Below the pieces are notes generated by a model. The model worked only from the letters and a program-made list of their open reading frames with translations. It was not told the DNA's origin and ran no database searches. A stretch of DNA of 64,000 bases from Mycobacterium sp. GA-1285. GTDB lineage: Bacteria > Actinomycetota > Actinomycetes > Mycobacteriales > Mycobacteriaceae. This document shows positions 1 to 8,570 of the stretch, piece after piece. Position numbers and translations under genes: made by a program. The DNA lies in NCBI RefSeq assembly GCF_001499905.1, contig NZ_LQIS01000013.1:1-64000 (forward strand). The letters run 5' to 3'. Each line of letters starts with the position of its first letter. The stretch's first letter is position 1.

Positions 1-2
1 TC

Positions 3-77
3 TGGACCAAAACCGCCGACCAAATCCTAGCCAGCATCGGCAACTACTGCTCACAAATTAATGACTCAGGACACTAG
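3..77 (+). CDS. C-terminal fragment of a transposase (IS630-like), cut by the window edge
   Basis: An open frame enters from the left edge and ends at TAG. Its last residues (WTKTADQILASIGNYC, ending NDSGH) resemble the C-terminal tail of IS630-family DDE transposases common in actinobacteria, where a W-x-K/R-T-A-D-x-I-L stretch precedes an I-x-x-Y-C segment. Only 24 residues are visible, so neither catalytic residues nor the full element can be checked, and no terminal inverted repeat was identified downstream. It is probably the end of an insertion sequence whose body lies to the left. The family call rests on tail similarity alone. Confidence 0.45.
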   Translation, partial: WTKTADQILASIGNYCSQINDSGH

Positions 78-97
78 CTAGCGAGGCCGCCTCGACG

Positions 98-448
98 TCA
101 GCCCGCTCGGGGGCTGCGGTCGCCGATGAAGAACCCGGCGACGAGCACGACCAAACCGATGATCGCGACGGGAATCGACCACGTGCGACGGTCGGATACG
201 GCCGAATGGCACTGCGCGACGTAATCGGGCGGATCCTCAGTGAGCTCGTCGATGATCGGCAGGTTCTTCAGCTGGTTCGGATCGTTGCTGTTGGCTTGGC
301 TGGCGGCGGTGTCGTCCGCGGCGATGCCATTGCCACACGAGATCTTCTGATTGTCCGGTCCGGCAATCGACACCGGGACCAGCAGAGCGATGACCCCTAT
401 CAAGAGGACGACCGCACCGACCAGGACAATCAAACGTCGCAGATTCAT
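98..448 (-). CDS. Small two-pass membrane protein of unknown function
   Basis: About 116 residues from the ATG giving MNLRRLIVLVG. A hydrophobic helix (about residues 4-28) is followed by a polar, Asp/Asn-rich extracytoplasmic loop with two cysteines (in ISCGNG and AQCHS) that could form a disulfide, then a second hydrophobic helix (about 92-111) and a short basic tail. The frame is open further upstream to a possible start 54 bases earlier (MAAGCEV), but that extension is not membrane-like and the internal ATG places the first helix at the N-terminus as usual. It is divergent from the permease gene that follows. No family recognised. Confidence 0.6.
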   Translation of the reverse strand: MNLRRLIVLVGAVVLLIGVIALLVPVSIAGPDNQKISCGNGIAADDTAASQANSNDPNQLKNLPIIDELTEDPPDYVAQCHSAVSDRRTWSIPVAIIGLVVLVAGFFIGDRSPRAG

Positions 449-596
449 GATCGGTTTGATGCCCCAATAGGCGGGGCACCAAACCTCGCAACCGGCAGCC
501 ACGCCAAAGCGGCGCGGGTCCGCCGGTCCGTATGTTTGTGCTTGTCGATGTGCGCAGCATGGCCGGAAAGGAGCGAAACGCTTTGGTAGGCCCCTC

Positions 597-1502
597 GTGG
601 TAGATCAGGGTCTGGTAGTCCTGCTCGCCCTGCTCGCCGCGGTCTTCTTGGCGATCGGCATCGTGGTTCGTCAGCGCGCCACCTTGGACGTTCCGCAGGA
701 GCACGGCGTCAGCACCGTGATGGTGATGACGCTGCTGCGCAGGCCACTGTGGTGGGCCGGCACGGCGGCGGCGCTGGCGGGTTATGGCTTCCAGGCCCTC
801 GCCCTGATCAAGGGATCGCTGTTACTGGTTCAGCCCATTCTGGTCTCGGCCCTCCTGTTCGCCCTGCCGTTGAGCGCCCGGCTCGCCGACCGCCGGGTCA
901 CCCGCGGTGAGTGGATGTGGGCGGTGGTGCTCACCTCGGCCCTGGCGGTGTTCGTGGTGCTGGCCAAGACCCGACCGGGTGATTACGAAGCGTCCGTTCC
1001 CCTTTCCGCACTTGTGGCGGTTCTCTGCACCGGTGCGGTGGCGGCGTGTGTGATCTTGGCTGTCCGTACCGCCGGGTGGAAGCGGGCGGTGCTACTCGCT
1101 GTGGCGGTCGGGTTGCTGTTCGGGGTGGTCGCGCTGCTCACGAAGATCGTGATGTTCCTGCTCGCCAACGGCGGCGTCGGCAGGGTGTTGACCACCCCGG
1201 CGCTCTACCTGCTCATCGTGCTGGGCGTGTTCGCGGTGTTCCTGCAGCAGTCCGCATTCCACGCCGGATCGCTGCAGACCTCGGTGCCGACGATGCTCGT
1301 GCTCGAACCGGTGGTCGCTGTTGTGCTGGGGGCGGTCGTCCTCGGCGAGCACATGACCGTCGGCGGTGTGAAGGCGGTCGCGATCTCAGCCGCCGTCGTC
1401 GCGATGGCGGCGGCCACGATCGCACTCGGTCGCGAGGAGGGCGCGCTCGAAGAGGAGCTCGAGGCGGAGGCCGCCGCAGCGGCAGCCGACCGGGGTCCCT
1501 AG
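597..1502 (+). CDS. DMT-family (EamA-like) integral membrane transporter
   Basis: Encodes 301 residues with about nine to ten hydrophobic helices spread over residues 5-275, the pattern of drug/metabolite-transporter-type permeases. It has an acidic, Ala/Glu-rich cytoplasmic tail (EEELEAEAAAAAADRGP). The second half has a conserved-looking V-P-T-M-L-V-L-E-P stretch followed by a G-E-H loop, typical of the EamA repeat near its last helices. The start is GTG; no strong ribosome binding site is visible. Substrate cannot be inferred. It converges on the regulatory block at 1510 with only 7 bases between stops. Confidence 0.7.
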   Translation: MVDQGLVVLLALLAAVFLAIGIVVRQRATLDVPQEHGVSTVMVMTLLRRPLWWAGTAAALAGYGFQALALIKGSLLLVQPILVSALLFALPLSARLADRRVTRGEWMWAVVLTSALAVFVVLAKTRPGDYEASVPLSALVAVLCTGAVAACVILAVRTAGWKRAVLLAVAVGLLFGVVALLTKIVMFLLANGGVGRVLTTPALYLLIVLGVFAVFLQQSAFHAGSLQTSVPTMLVLEPVVAVVLGAVVLGEHMTVGGVKAVAISAAVVAMAAATIALGREEGALEEELEAEAAAAAADRGP

Positions 1503-1509
1503 CCTGCCG

Positions 1510-2319
1510 CTACCGCACGTCCGGTTGGCGCGCATCCGTCGCCACCGCCGCCCAGAGAAGGCGAGCGGCGTCGCGCGCGGTTTCCCGCGGAGCGATCGGC
1601 TCGGCGATCCCCGGCTGCTGGGCCGGACGACCGCTGATGTGCTCCAACAACGCCACCGCCAGCTCGCGCAGCTTGACGTTGAACTCCTGGCTCGCGCGAC
1701 GCAGCATGACCCACGCCCGCTCGGCATCGCAGCCGACCAACCCCATCAAGGCACCCTTGGCCTGCTCGATGGCGCCGCGTGACTGCAGCGCAGCCAGTAG
1801 GTCTTCGAAAGCGGCCTCGTTCTGAGCCGCGGTCGTGACCAGAGCGGCGGAGACGAGTTGTTCATAGGCGATCAGCGTGGTGACGGTGACGGCCGAGGCC
1901 GGTTCGGTCAACGAGCACGACAACACAATCGCCGCGTCTTCGCGCCAGAAGCCCGGCACCGCCGCTGCTCCGTGTACGGCCTTCAGGTCGGCCGTGATCC
2001 CACTGGCGACGTCGGCCGCCGCATCGAAGGTGAGGTCGGGCCAGCGGTCATCGGTCCACAGGTCAAGGCTCAGCACCGGCACCTGATGGGTGAGCGCGTC
2101 GGCGACGGGCCCGCCTAGTCCAGACAGCTGCACCGCGACCATCTCGCCTCCGATCCCGAGCGCCGCGAGCGCAGCCGGATCCTCGTTGAACTGCTTGTCG
2201 TGCACGGTGACCGCGATCCCACAGGTATTCGGCAGGTCGGCCTGCAATCGTTCGAGGATCCGGTGCAACAGAGTGATCAGCTCGGGGTGCTGGCGCGGCT
2301 GAAAACTGGCTGCTGGCAC
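1510..2319 (-). CDS. GAF-ANTAR domain regulator (putative RNA-binding antiterminator)
   Basis: About 269 residues. The first two thirds form a GAF-like sensor region (roughly residues 10-160, mixed alpha/beta with a typical DLW-DDRWPD segment). Residues about 190-245 form an ANTAR domain, recognisable by the LQSRGAIEQAKGALMG helix and the following A-x-x-x-L-R-R-A-S-Q motif. ANTAR domains bind paired RNA hairpins and prevent transcription termination. The frame is open into the upstream STAS gene; the GTG 11 bases after the STAS stop (VPAASFQPRQ) is the most reasonable start. Same strand and close spacing suggest one operon with the STAS gene, linking a phosphatase/anti-sigma cascade to antitermination. 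Confidence 0.75.
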   Translation of the reverse strand: MPAASFQPRQHPELITLLHRILERLQADLPNTCGIAVTVHDKQFNEDPAALAALGIGGEMVAVQLSGLGGPVADALTHQVPVLSLDLWTDDRWPDLTFDAAADVASGITADLKAVHGAAAVPGFWREDAAIVLSCSLTEPASAVTVTTLIAYEQLVSAALVTTAAQNEAAFEDLLAALQSRGAIEQAKGALMGLVGCDAERAWVMLRRASQEFNVKLRELAVALLEHISGRPAQQPGIAEPIAPRETARDAARLLWAAVATDARQPDVR

Positions 2320-2329
2320 GGCGATCCGC

Positions 2330-2656
2330 TCAATCGACGACGGTGACGGTCGCGACCTTGTCCAGGCCGGAGATGCCGAGCAGCGTGGTGATCGGCCCGT
2401 TCGCGGGCACCACCAGTTCGAGTTTGGCGCTCGCCGCGACCGAGAACAGCTCACGCAGGGCGGCGCTGTCGCAGTACGTCACTTCAGTGAGGTCAACCGT
2501 GACGGAGGAGTTGTCCGTGACCGCGCGCGACAACACGTCGCTGAACTCGTCGACGTTCGCCAAGTCGATCTCGCCGACCGCGGTGACGACCGGAGGCGCC
2601 TCGCTGCCCCCGGGCGAAAGCCGGAACTGGTTGCGGGTCACTACTTCAGTCCCCAC
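2330..2656 (-). CDS. STAS-domain anti-sigma factor antagonist
   Basis: A 108-residue single STAS domain. The expected phosphorylation site is seen as Ser64 in the motif Y-C-D-S-A-A-L-R-E-L, equivalent to the serine of SpoIIAA/RsbV proteins. The N-terminal strand VVTAVGEIDLANV and C-terminal GLDKVATVTVV are typical. Such proteins are phosphorylated by a HATPase kinase and dephosphorylated by a SpoIIE/PP2C phosphatase, releasing a sigma factor from its anti-sigma factor. The start is GTG; a second GTG lies five codons downstream. It lies between the ANTAR gene and the SpoIIE-type gene. Confidence 0.88.
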   Translation of the reverse strand: MGTEVVTRNQFRLSPGGSEAPPVVTAVGEIDLANVDEFSDVLSRAVTDNSSVTVDLTEVTYCDSAALRELFSVAASAKLELVVPANGPITTLLGISGLDKVATVTVVD

Positions 2657-2835
2657 CGTCGTCGAGGCACCAATGGACGGCAGCGTGATCGAATCCAGTC
2701 ACAGCACCTCCCGATGTCCTAGAGGCCCCGCCTCCATGCACGCCACACAGCCCGCATCGCTGCCTCTTCCCGACAGACGCTCCTTGCCAGTAGTTGTCAT
2801 ACCACGAGGACGGGGTCGAGGCGGGCAGAGCGGGT

Positions 2836-4803
2836 TCAAACGCGAATCTCCGGTAATTGAAACGTCATATCGACGGTCGTTCCCGCCGAAGTGCCGTCGA
2901 GATCCACGCGATCGCTGACCGCGCGCATCAGCGACAGGCCGCGGCCGCGGGTCCCAGGATCGGAAGGCGGCGCCTTCCATGACCCGAAGTCGGTGACGCG
3001 CACATGGATCACCGCGTCGTGGATCTCGGCCTCGACGCGCATGCGCCCTGGCTCACGGCCGCGGTAGGCGTGCTCGACGCAGTTGGAGCAGGCCTCGTTG
3101 ACGACGAGGATGAGGTCCGACACTGACTCGTCGGAGGCGCCGTTGGCGGCGAGCCAGGCCGCCAGCCTGTGCCGGACCTCGGTCAATTTCGGCGCGGCCG
3201 CGGTGTCGTCGATGACGAGGGACGCCTTGGGGGACCGGTAGATCACGATGGCCACGTCGTCGTCGAAACCGCTGCCGGGGGCCAAGCCGCGCAGAACCGC
3301 GTCGGCGACACCTTCGATCGGCAGGTTCGCGGTATCGGCCAACACTGAAGCCATCCGCTCGATCTGGGTGTCGATCGGCCGGTCACGGCGTTCGACCAGG
3401 CCGTCGGTGTAGAGCATCAGGGTCGAATCCGGGGGCAACGGATGCGTCGTCTGCGGGCGAGGCCGCGAGTGGGCCACGGCGAGCGGGACCGAACCCGCCC
3501 CGTCGAGCAGCTGCGGCGGTGCGGCTCCGGACACCAGCACCGGCGGGACGTGACCGGCGCTGCTGTACTCCACGGTTGCGGACGCGGTGTCGACGATCGC
3601 GACGAACACCGTGGTGCAGTGGGCGTCCGGGATGAACTCCGCAACCGCGTCGAGGTGTTCGAGCACCGTCGACGGTCGGGCGCCGGTGAGTAGCAGGGCG
3701 CGCGTCGACGCACGCAACTGCCCCATCACGGCGGCGGCCGACAGTCCGCGGCCGACGCAGTCTCCCACCACGATCCCGATCCGGCTGTCACCGACGGGGA
3801 GCACGTCGTAGAAGTCCCCGCCGATCTCCAGCGGATGGACCGCGGGCTCGTAGCGCACCGCGAACCCGGGCGGAAGATCGATCGGGGACAGCAGTGACCG
3901 CTGCAGCGTCAGCGATGTCTCTCTGGCGCTCTCGAACTGCCGGACGTGCTGCATGGCCGAGCTGAGGTGGCCGACGAGCGCCGAGACCAGGCGCCGGTCC
4001 TCCGCGCTGACCCGCCGCGGAACCTGGTGCTCGAGGCACAGCACCATGTCCCGCGCACCGGAGAGGACCGCGACGAAGCCTCGGGTGGTGCCGGCGCTGG
4101 GCACCGCGCCGACCGGCGTCACCGTCAGCGGTATCCATGTGCGGGCGTCCTCGACCGTGCGACGCCAGTCGTCGTCGAGGTCCCTCCATGATGTGACGGT
4201 GGGTTCACCGGCCACCCGCACCGTCGGCTCCTCGCCCTCCGTCTTCGGCCATGTCACCGCGATCAGCCGCTGCGCATCCAGGGGTACGCGGCACTGCGCC
4301 AGCGTTATCGCCAGCACCTCGTCGACGTTCTTGGCGACGCTCACCGCCGTCGCCAACCGCGCCATCGCCCGGTCCCGCTCCGCGGCCGCGCGGGGCGCCG
4401 TGACATCGCGGATGGTGCCGATGTAGAGACCGCGCCGCGAGCGGTGGTCCGGGACGGCGTTGATGCTGACCGCAACCCAACGCGTTCGTCCATCGCGGTG
4501 CCTGATCTTGGTTTCGGCCGTCAGGCGGCCTTCGCGGACCAGTTCGTCCCTGCGACCATCGGCCGCGACCCCGTCGACCGCCCAGGGATGAGGCATGGGG
4601 TAGGGCAAGCCGTCCTGGTCGTACCCGGTGATGTCCGCGAAGGCGTCGTTGATCTCGACGATGCACCCGGTGGCGTCGGTGATGAAGAAGCCCTCTTGCA
4701 GCGAATTGACCAACGCGCTGCGGAACACGTCGCGATCGGCGAGATCGTCGGCTCTGGCTCGTTCTCGTTCGAAACGCTGGTAGAAGTCTGCGGCGTCGGT
4801 CAT
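2836..4803 (-). CDS. PAS-GAF-SpoIIE phosphatase with C-terminal HATPase (RsbW-like) kinase domain
   Basis: A 655-residue multidomain signalling protein. Domains in order: PAS (about 28-140, with NSLQEGFFITD and the PAC-like RHRDGRTRWV); GAF (about 145-295); PP2C/SpoIIE phosphatase (about 305-523) with metal-binding aspartates in GGD330FYD, GD348CVGRG, YTD467GL and FDDD516; and an anti-sigma-type HATPase_c (about 530-653) with N-box VVNEACSN and the G-R-G-L-S-L-M lid. It therefore carries both the kinase and the phosphatase halves of a partner-switching module in one chain, controlled by two sensor domains. Its probable substrates are the STAS proteins at 2330 and 4985. No transmembrane segment; cytoplasmic. 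Start ATG. Confidence 0.92.
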   Translation of the reverse strand: MTDAADFYQRFERERARADDLADRDVFRSALVNSLQEGFFITDATGCIVEINDAFADITGYDQDGLPYPMPHPWAVDGVAADGRRDELVREGRLTAETKIRHRDGRTRWVAVSINAVPDHRSRRGLYIGTIRDVTAPRAAAERDRAMARLATAVSVAKNVDEVLAITLAQCRVPLDAQRLIAVTWPKTEGEEPTVRVAGEPTVTSWRDLDDDWRRTVEDARTWIPLTVTPVGAVPSAGTTRGFVAVLSGARDMVLCLEHQVPRRVSAEDRRLVSALVGHLSSAMQHVRQFESARETSLTLQRSLLSPIDLPPGFAVRYEPAVHPLEIGGDFYDVLPVGDSRIGIVVGDCVGRGLSAAAVMGQLRASTRALLLTGARPSTVLEHLDAVAEFIPDAHCTTVFVAIVDTASATVEYSSAGHVPPVLVSGAAPPQLLDGAGSVPLAVAHSRPRPQTTHPLPPDSTLMLYTDGLVERRDRPIDTQIERMASVLADTANLPIEGVADAVLRGLAPGSGFDDDVAIVIYRSPKASLVIDDTAAAPKLTEVRHRLAAWLAANGASDESVSDLILVVNEACSNCVEHAYRGREPGRMRVEAEIHDAVIHVRVTDFGSWKAPPSDPGTRGRGLSLMRAVSDRVDLDGTSAGTTVDMTFQLPEIRV

Positions 4804-4984
4804 GTTCGCGGAAGTCGGCCCTCCCAGCTCGCGCTCACACCGGTATCACCGAGCGCACAGTCTGTCTCGACAGTAGCCTGCCTATCGCAGCACGATCCCC
4901 TGAAGCACTGATCTATGGCTGGAGGCGACGGGTTAAGCTCGCCACATTGCCGTCGTCGTGGCGGCGCCTACCGAAGGACCACCG

Positions 4985-5344
4985 TTGTCACGTAATGACC
5001 CGATAACCACTTCGATCTCCCACGAGGACGGCATCGCTGTGTTGACGGTCGGCGGTGACGTCGACCTGGCCACGGTCCCGGCGTTCCAGGCGGCCATCAC
5101 CGAGGCGCTCACGCAGGAGCCATCCGCCCTCGTCGTCGATCTGCTGGCGGTGGACTTCCTCGCGTCGGCGGGGCTGCAGGCACTTGTCGCGACGCATGAG
5201 ACCGTGAGCAGGTCAGCGCGCTTCGCGGTGGTCGCGGACGGGCCGGCGACCAGCAGGCCGATTCAGCTGACCGGACTCGATCAGGTGTTCTCGCTGTATC
5301 CGACGCTGGCAGAGGCGTTGGGCGCGTTGAAGTCCAACTCTTAG
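4985..5344 (+). CDS. STAS-domain anti-sigma factor antagonist, TTG start
   Basis: 119 residues forming one STAS domain, with the phosphorylatable serine expected at Ser61 in D-F-L-A-S-A-G-L. The frame is open from a GTG at 4958, but a GAAGGA Shine-Dalgarno lies seven bases before a TTG at 4985 and gives the usual short N-terminus (MSRNDPITTS), so this start is preferred. It is divergent from the SpoIIE-type gene across 181 bases and differs in sequence from the STAS protein at 2330, so the phosphatase/kinase may serve two antagonists. Confidence 0.85.
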   Translation: MSRNDPITTSISHEDGIAVLTVGGDVDLATVPAFQAAITEALTQEPSALVVDLLAVDFLASAGLQALVATHETVSRSARFAVVADGPATSRPIQLTGLDQVFSLYPTLAEALGALKSNS

Positions 5345-5466
5345 TCCCAGCGCTCTCGCCGGCCGGAATTTCCCACTGAGCGGGGCTCTCGATCTTGGGT
5401 TAGAGTTCGAGCGCCGGCTTGATCTTGAAGCTTTCTGGCACCGGTCGGGACAGTTAGGACTGCATC

Positions 5467-5769
5467 ATGAGATCAGCTCAGTTCGGTCGTCGTATCGCTG
5501 CCGTCGCTGCTGGTGCCGCTGCCGTGGCGATGGTCATGTTCAGCGCATCATGCGCAAGCGAGGAGAAGGCGCCGGAAGAGACCACGACGACAACGACCAC
5601 GACGACGACGACCACGACGACGACGACCACGACGACGACCGAACCGGCGCCCGCACCGCCACCGGTCGAGACCACCGACAAGGCGCCGCGCATCTCGCCC
5701 GGACCCAACCCGTTCTCGCCCACGGTGACCGCACCGGCGGCGCCGACGGCCATCCCCGGCGACAACTAG
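5467..5769 (+). CDS. Small putative lipoprotein with a 20-residue polythreonine tract
   Basis: 100 residues. A basic N-terminus and hydrophobic segment (about residues 10-28) lead to a cysteine at position 29 (FSASC), a possible but non-ideal lipobox because the -3 position is Ser. Then come an acidic stretch, twenty consecutive threonines, and a Pro/Ala-rich tail. Low-complexity Thr/Pro linkers of this kind occur in exported mycobacterial proteins and are candidates for O-mannosylation. No folded domain is visible. It lies 24 bases upstream of the S53 protease gene and may be cotranscribed with it. Confidence 0.65.
   Translation: MRSAQFGRRIAAVAAGAAAVAMVMFSASCASEEKAPEETTTTTTTTTTTTTTTTTTTTEPAPAPPPVETTDKAPRISPGPNPFSPTVTAPAAPTAIPGDN
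5581..5640 (+). repeat. In-frame ACN triplet array coding for polythreonine
   Basis: Twenty successive Thr codons, almost all ACG or ACC with a single ACA. A higher-order period of 15 bases is visible: the block ACC-ACG-ACG-ACG-ACG recurs three times with small variation. Such an array is prone to slippage, but whole-codon changes keep the reading frame. Confidence 0.9.
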
Positions 5770-5793
5770 CCATCCCCCGAGCCGGGCCGGACG

Positions 5794-7380
5794 GTGAGCG
5801 CGCGGCATCTCGGCGTGCTGGTGCTGATCATCGCGGGCGTATTCGTATTCGTCTCCGATCTGCGCCTCGCCTCCGGTCGGCCCGGAGGTGAGGTGATCGC
5901 CGGCCCGTACTCCTACCTGTTGGCGAGTTCGACCGATCTGGGGCCCTCGCGCGACGGCGGGGTACAGCTGACGATGGCGTTGCGCGACGAGCACCGTCCC
6001 ACGGGGGTGTTCGCCTGGGCCGACGGCCACGGCCTCTCCGTCCGCTGGCGCCCCGGACACCAGTGGGCCGTGGTGGAAGGGCCGGCGGCATCCGTGGCCG
6101 ATGCGTTCGACGTCGAAATCCACGATTACCGCGGCCGCCGCGGCCAGGTCTTCTACGCATCCCGACAGCAGCCCTACGTGCCGAATGTGTTGCGTCAGGA
6201 CGTCTTTCAGGTCGGCCGGATCCTCGGATACGTGCCGCACCACACTTCGCACACCTGGACGCTGCCGCTCGATGTGCCGGACAAAGGCCTGACACCCGAA
6301 GCGCTGCGCAACACCTACAACGCCGCGCCGTTGGCCGCGGCCGGCTATACCGGCAAGGGCACCACGATCGTGTTCTTCGCCTTCGACGGCTTCGACCAGG
6401 CCGATCTCGACAGCTTCGCCGACACCCACGAGTTGCCCCGCTTCACCCCCGAGGTGATCGGGGAACTCGACGAACCCCGCGGGGAAGCCACGATGGACCT
6501 ACAGGTGGCCCACGCGGTCGCTCCCGATGCCCGCAAGGTCGTGGTCAGTGCCCTTCCGACTGTCACCACCGACGGCGCCTTCGAACGCATCGGTCAGATG
6601 CTCGAGGAGACAGACCGGCGGTATCCCGGCGCCGTGTGGAGCTTCTCCATCGGGTGGGGTTGCGACAAGCTGCTCACCGCCGCCGACCTCGCCCCCGTGC
6701 GGTCGGCGCTGGCCACCGCGCAGTCACATGGCACCTCGGCGTTCAATGCCAGCGGCGACCTGGCGGGCCTCGAGTGCAAGGGCGGCGACGACTGGTCCTC
6801 GCCGCCGGGTGAGTCCGACATCGGGTTGGACTCCGTCGCCTCGCTGCCGGAGATGACAGCCGTGGGCGGCACCACCTTGTCCACGGACAGCCGAGGCCGG
6901 TGGCTGTCCGAGCAGGCTTGGTTCGACGTGCCGCTGTCGGTGGGCACCGGCGGCGGAGTCTCGGCGGTGTTCGACCGTCCGGACTGGCAGCGCGGGGTGT
7001 GGCCCGACCGCGACACCGACCGCCGGCTGACTCCGGACGTGGCGGCCGTCGCGGACCCGTTCACCGGTGTGCGCATCGTCTTTCGGCAGACGCCGTTGGT
7101 CGGCGGCGGCACGTCGCAGGCGGCGCCGATCTGGGCCGGCCTGGCCGCGGTGATGAACCAGTACCTGCTCGCGAACGGCGGGCGCCTGCTCGGTGAGCTG
7201 AACCCGCTGCTGTATCGGATCGCGCGGGGCGCCCCGCTGCCGGCGTTTCGAGACGTGACTCTCGGCGGTAACGCCGTCGCCGACGCCGCGCCCGGCTACG
7301 ACCTGGTGACCGGTCTGGGCACCCCGGATGTCGACAACCTCGTCCGCAACGTGCTCATCCTGCAGAAGGCGGCCCCATGA
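5794..7380 (+). CDS. Sedolisin-family (S53) serine-carboxyl peptidase, membrane-anchored or secreted
   Basis: 528 residues. An N-terminal hydrophobic helix (about 6-22) acts as signal or anchor. An activation prodomain (about 55-160) is followed by the catalytic domain (about 170-520). The sedolisin catalytic set is present: Glu231 and Asp235 in G-E-A-T-M-D, oxyanion Asp322 in N-A-S-G-D, and nucleophile Ser441 in G-G-G-T-S-Q-A-A-P. The C-terminal Ca2+ loop is recognisable (D-V-T-L-G-G-N and G-Y-D-L-V-T-G-L-G-T-P-D). These enzymes cleave proteins at acidic pH after autocatalytic prodomain removal. Start is GTG. The last codons overlap the next gene by ATGA, indicating translational coupling. 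Confidence 0.92.
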   Translation: MSARHLGVLVLIIAGVFVFVSDLRLASGRPGGEVIAGPYSYLLASSTDLGPSRDGGVQLTMALRDEHRPTGVFAWADGHGLSVRWRPGHQWAVVEGPAASVADAFDVEIHDYRGRRGQVFYASRQQPYVPNVLRQDVFQVGRILGYVPHHTSHTWTLPLDVPDKGLTPEALRNTYNAAPLAAAGYTGKGTTIVFFAFDGFDQADLDSFADTHELPRFTPEVIGELDEPRGEATMDLQVAHAVAPDARKVVVSALPTVTTDGAFERIGQMLEETDRRYPGAVWSFSIGWGCDKLLTAADLAPVRSALATAQSHGTSAFNASGDLAGLECKGGDDWSSPPGESDIGLDSVASLPEMTAVGGTTLSTDSRGRWLSEQAWFDVPLSVGTGGGVSAVFDRPDWQRGVWPDRDTDRRLTPDVAAVADPFTGVRIVFRQTPLVGGGTSQAAPIWAGLAAVMNQYLLANGGRLLGELNPLLYRIARGAPLPAFRDVTLGGNAVADAAPGYDLVTGLGTPDVDNLVRNVLILQKAAP

Positions 7381-8570
7381 CGACCGGCGACGACGACAGC
7401 GTGCCGACCGCGCAGTGCCGAGTCTGCAATTCCGACGTGCCGGCCGGCGAGTACTGCGGGTTGTGCGGATGTCACCTGACACCGCGGCCGCGGGAGGGTC
7501 CGGACTGGTTGCGGCCGCTCGACTTCAGCGCCGCGCCGAACGAACACCTGTTGCAGCTGTCGGTCGCGAGCTCGCTGTTCCCGCACCTTCCACAGCGCTC
7601 CCGCTCCGCATTCCGGTTCGGGCTGCTGGTGTTGGTGGCGGCGCTGATTGCCTGCACATTCCTACGGTTGCCTGCCGCTATGGTGACCGTCGCCGCGCTG
7701 GGGCTTCCGCTGCTGTTTCTTCTGTACCTTCGCGAGTCCGATGCGTTCCGCGACTTTCCCGTTGGCACAATTATTCTCACCGTTGCTCTGGCGGTCGGGC
7801 TCGCGGTGGGGTGGGCGCTGTTGACGGGTGCGATGTTCGCCAAATCCTATGGTGTCGCGCTCGGCTCGGCGATCGTCGGTGCGCGCATGCTGAGTATGGG
7901 CATTGTGATTCCCCTCGGCGGGGTCATTCTGATGTTGTTACCCGCCGTCGTCGTTCGCGTGGCGCGTCCCTCCTCGCGAGAAGCATTGGACGGCTTCGTG
8001 ATCGGGGCTCTGAGCGCACTGAGCTTCTCCGCGGCGGCGACGCTCACGCGGCTGGCTCCGCAGTTCGGCACCGGTGTGGTGAGCAAGCGGCCGATGGAGA
8101 GCCTGCTGGTCGAGGCGGGCATCAGGGGACTGGCGGCGCCGTTGATCGCTGCGGCGGCCGGCGGATTGGTCGGTGCCGCACTGTGGTTCATCCGCCCACC
8201 GAACAAGCGCGACCAGCGTCCGGGGGTCGTCCGCGCGGTGCTGCTCGGTTTCGCGGGCGCGGTGCTCGTGGTGTATCTGGCGCTGGGCTTGATCGACGTT
8301 GCCCGCTTCCCGCAGGTGCTGATGCTGGTGCTGTACCTCGCGCTGGCGGTGGTGGCGCTGTTGCTGTTGCGCGTGGGACTGCACCTGGCGCTGCTGCACG
8401 AGGCGCACGACGAAATTCACGCCGAGGAGCCGCTGTTGTGTCCGCACTGTGGTCATGTCGTCCCGGATATGGCGTTCTGTCCGGCGTGCGGGGTGGCCAC
8501 GCGTGCCTCTTCGCGATCATCGCGCAGGGCACGACGTGAATCACGGCCGGTTCGCGGTGACCCGGAATGA
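7377..8570 (+). CDS. Polytopic membrane protein flanked by two zinc ribbons
   Basis: 397 residues. The N-terminus carries a zinc-ribbon pair (Cys14/Cys17 and Cys27/Cys30), followed by about eight hydrophobic helices between residues 80 and 340. A second CPHC...CPAC ribbon lies near the C-terminus, before a basic tail. Both ribbons are presumably cytoplasmic. Function unknown; the layout recalls zinc-ribbon membrane proteins of the PrsW/YIP1 type, but no catalytic motif is seen. ATGA overlaps with the peptidase upstream and with the next gene downstream show a three-gene coupled operon, suggesting it works with the S53 protease. Confidence 0.7.
   Translation: MTTGDDDSVPTAQCRVCNSDVPAGEYCGLCGCHLTPRPREGPDWLRPLDFSAAPNEHLLQLSVASSLFPHLPQRSRSAFRFGLLVLVAALIACTFLRLPAAMVTVAALGLPLLFLLYLRESDAFRDFPVGTIILTVALAVGLAVGWALLTGAMFAKSYGVALGSAIVGARMLSMGIVIPLGGVILMLLPAVVVRVARPSSREALDGFVIGALSALSFSAAATLTRLAPQFGTGVVSKRPMESLLVEAGIRGLAAPLIAAAAGGLVGAALWFIRPPNKRDQRPGVVRAVLLGFAGAVLVVYLALGLIDVARFPQVLMLVLYLALAVVALLLLRVGLHLALLHEAHDEIHAEEPLLCPHCGHVVPDMAFCPACGVATRASSRSSRRARRESRPVRGDPE

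Noticed and set aside
2657..2835. Possible small gene between the STAS and SpoIIE-type genes
   Set aside because: The only frames are continuations of shadows with no start context or protein-like composition.
5581..5640. Possible CRISPR-like or tandem repeat array
   Set aside because: The repeat is an in-frame Thr codon run with no spacers; it is a coding microsatellite.
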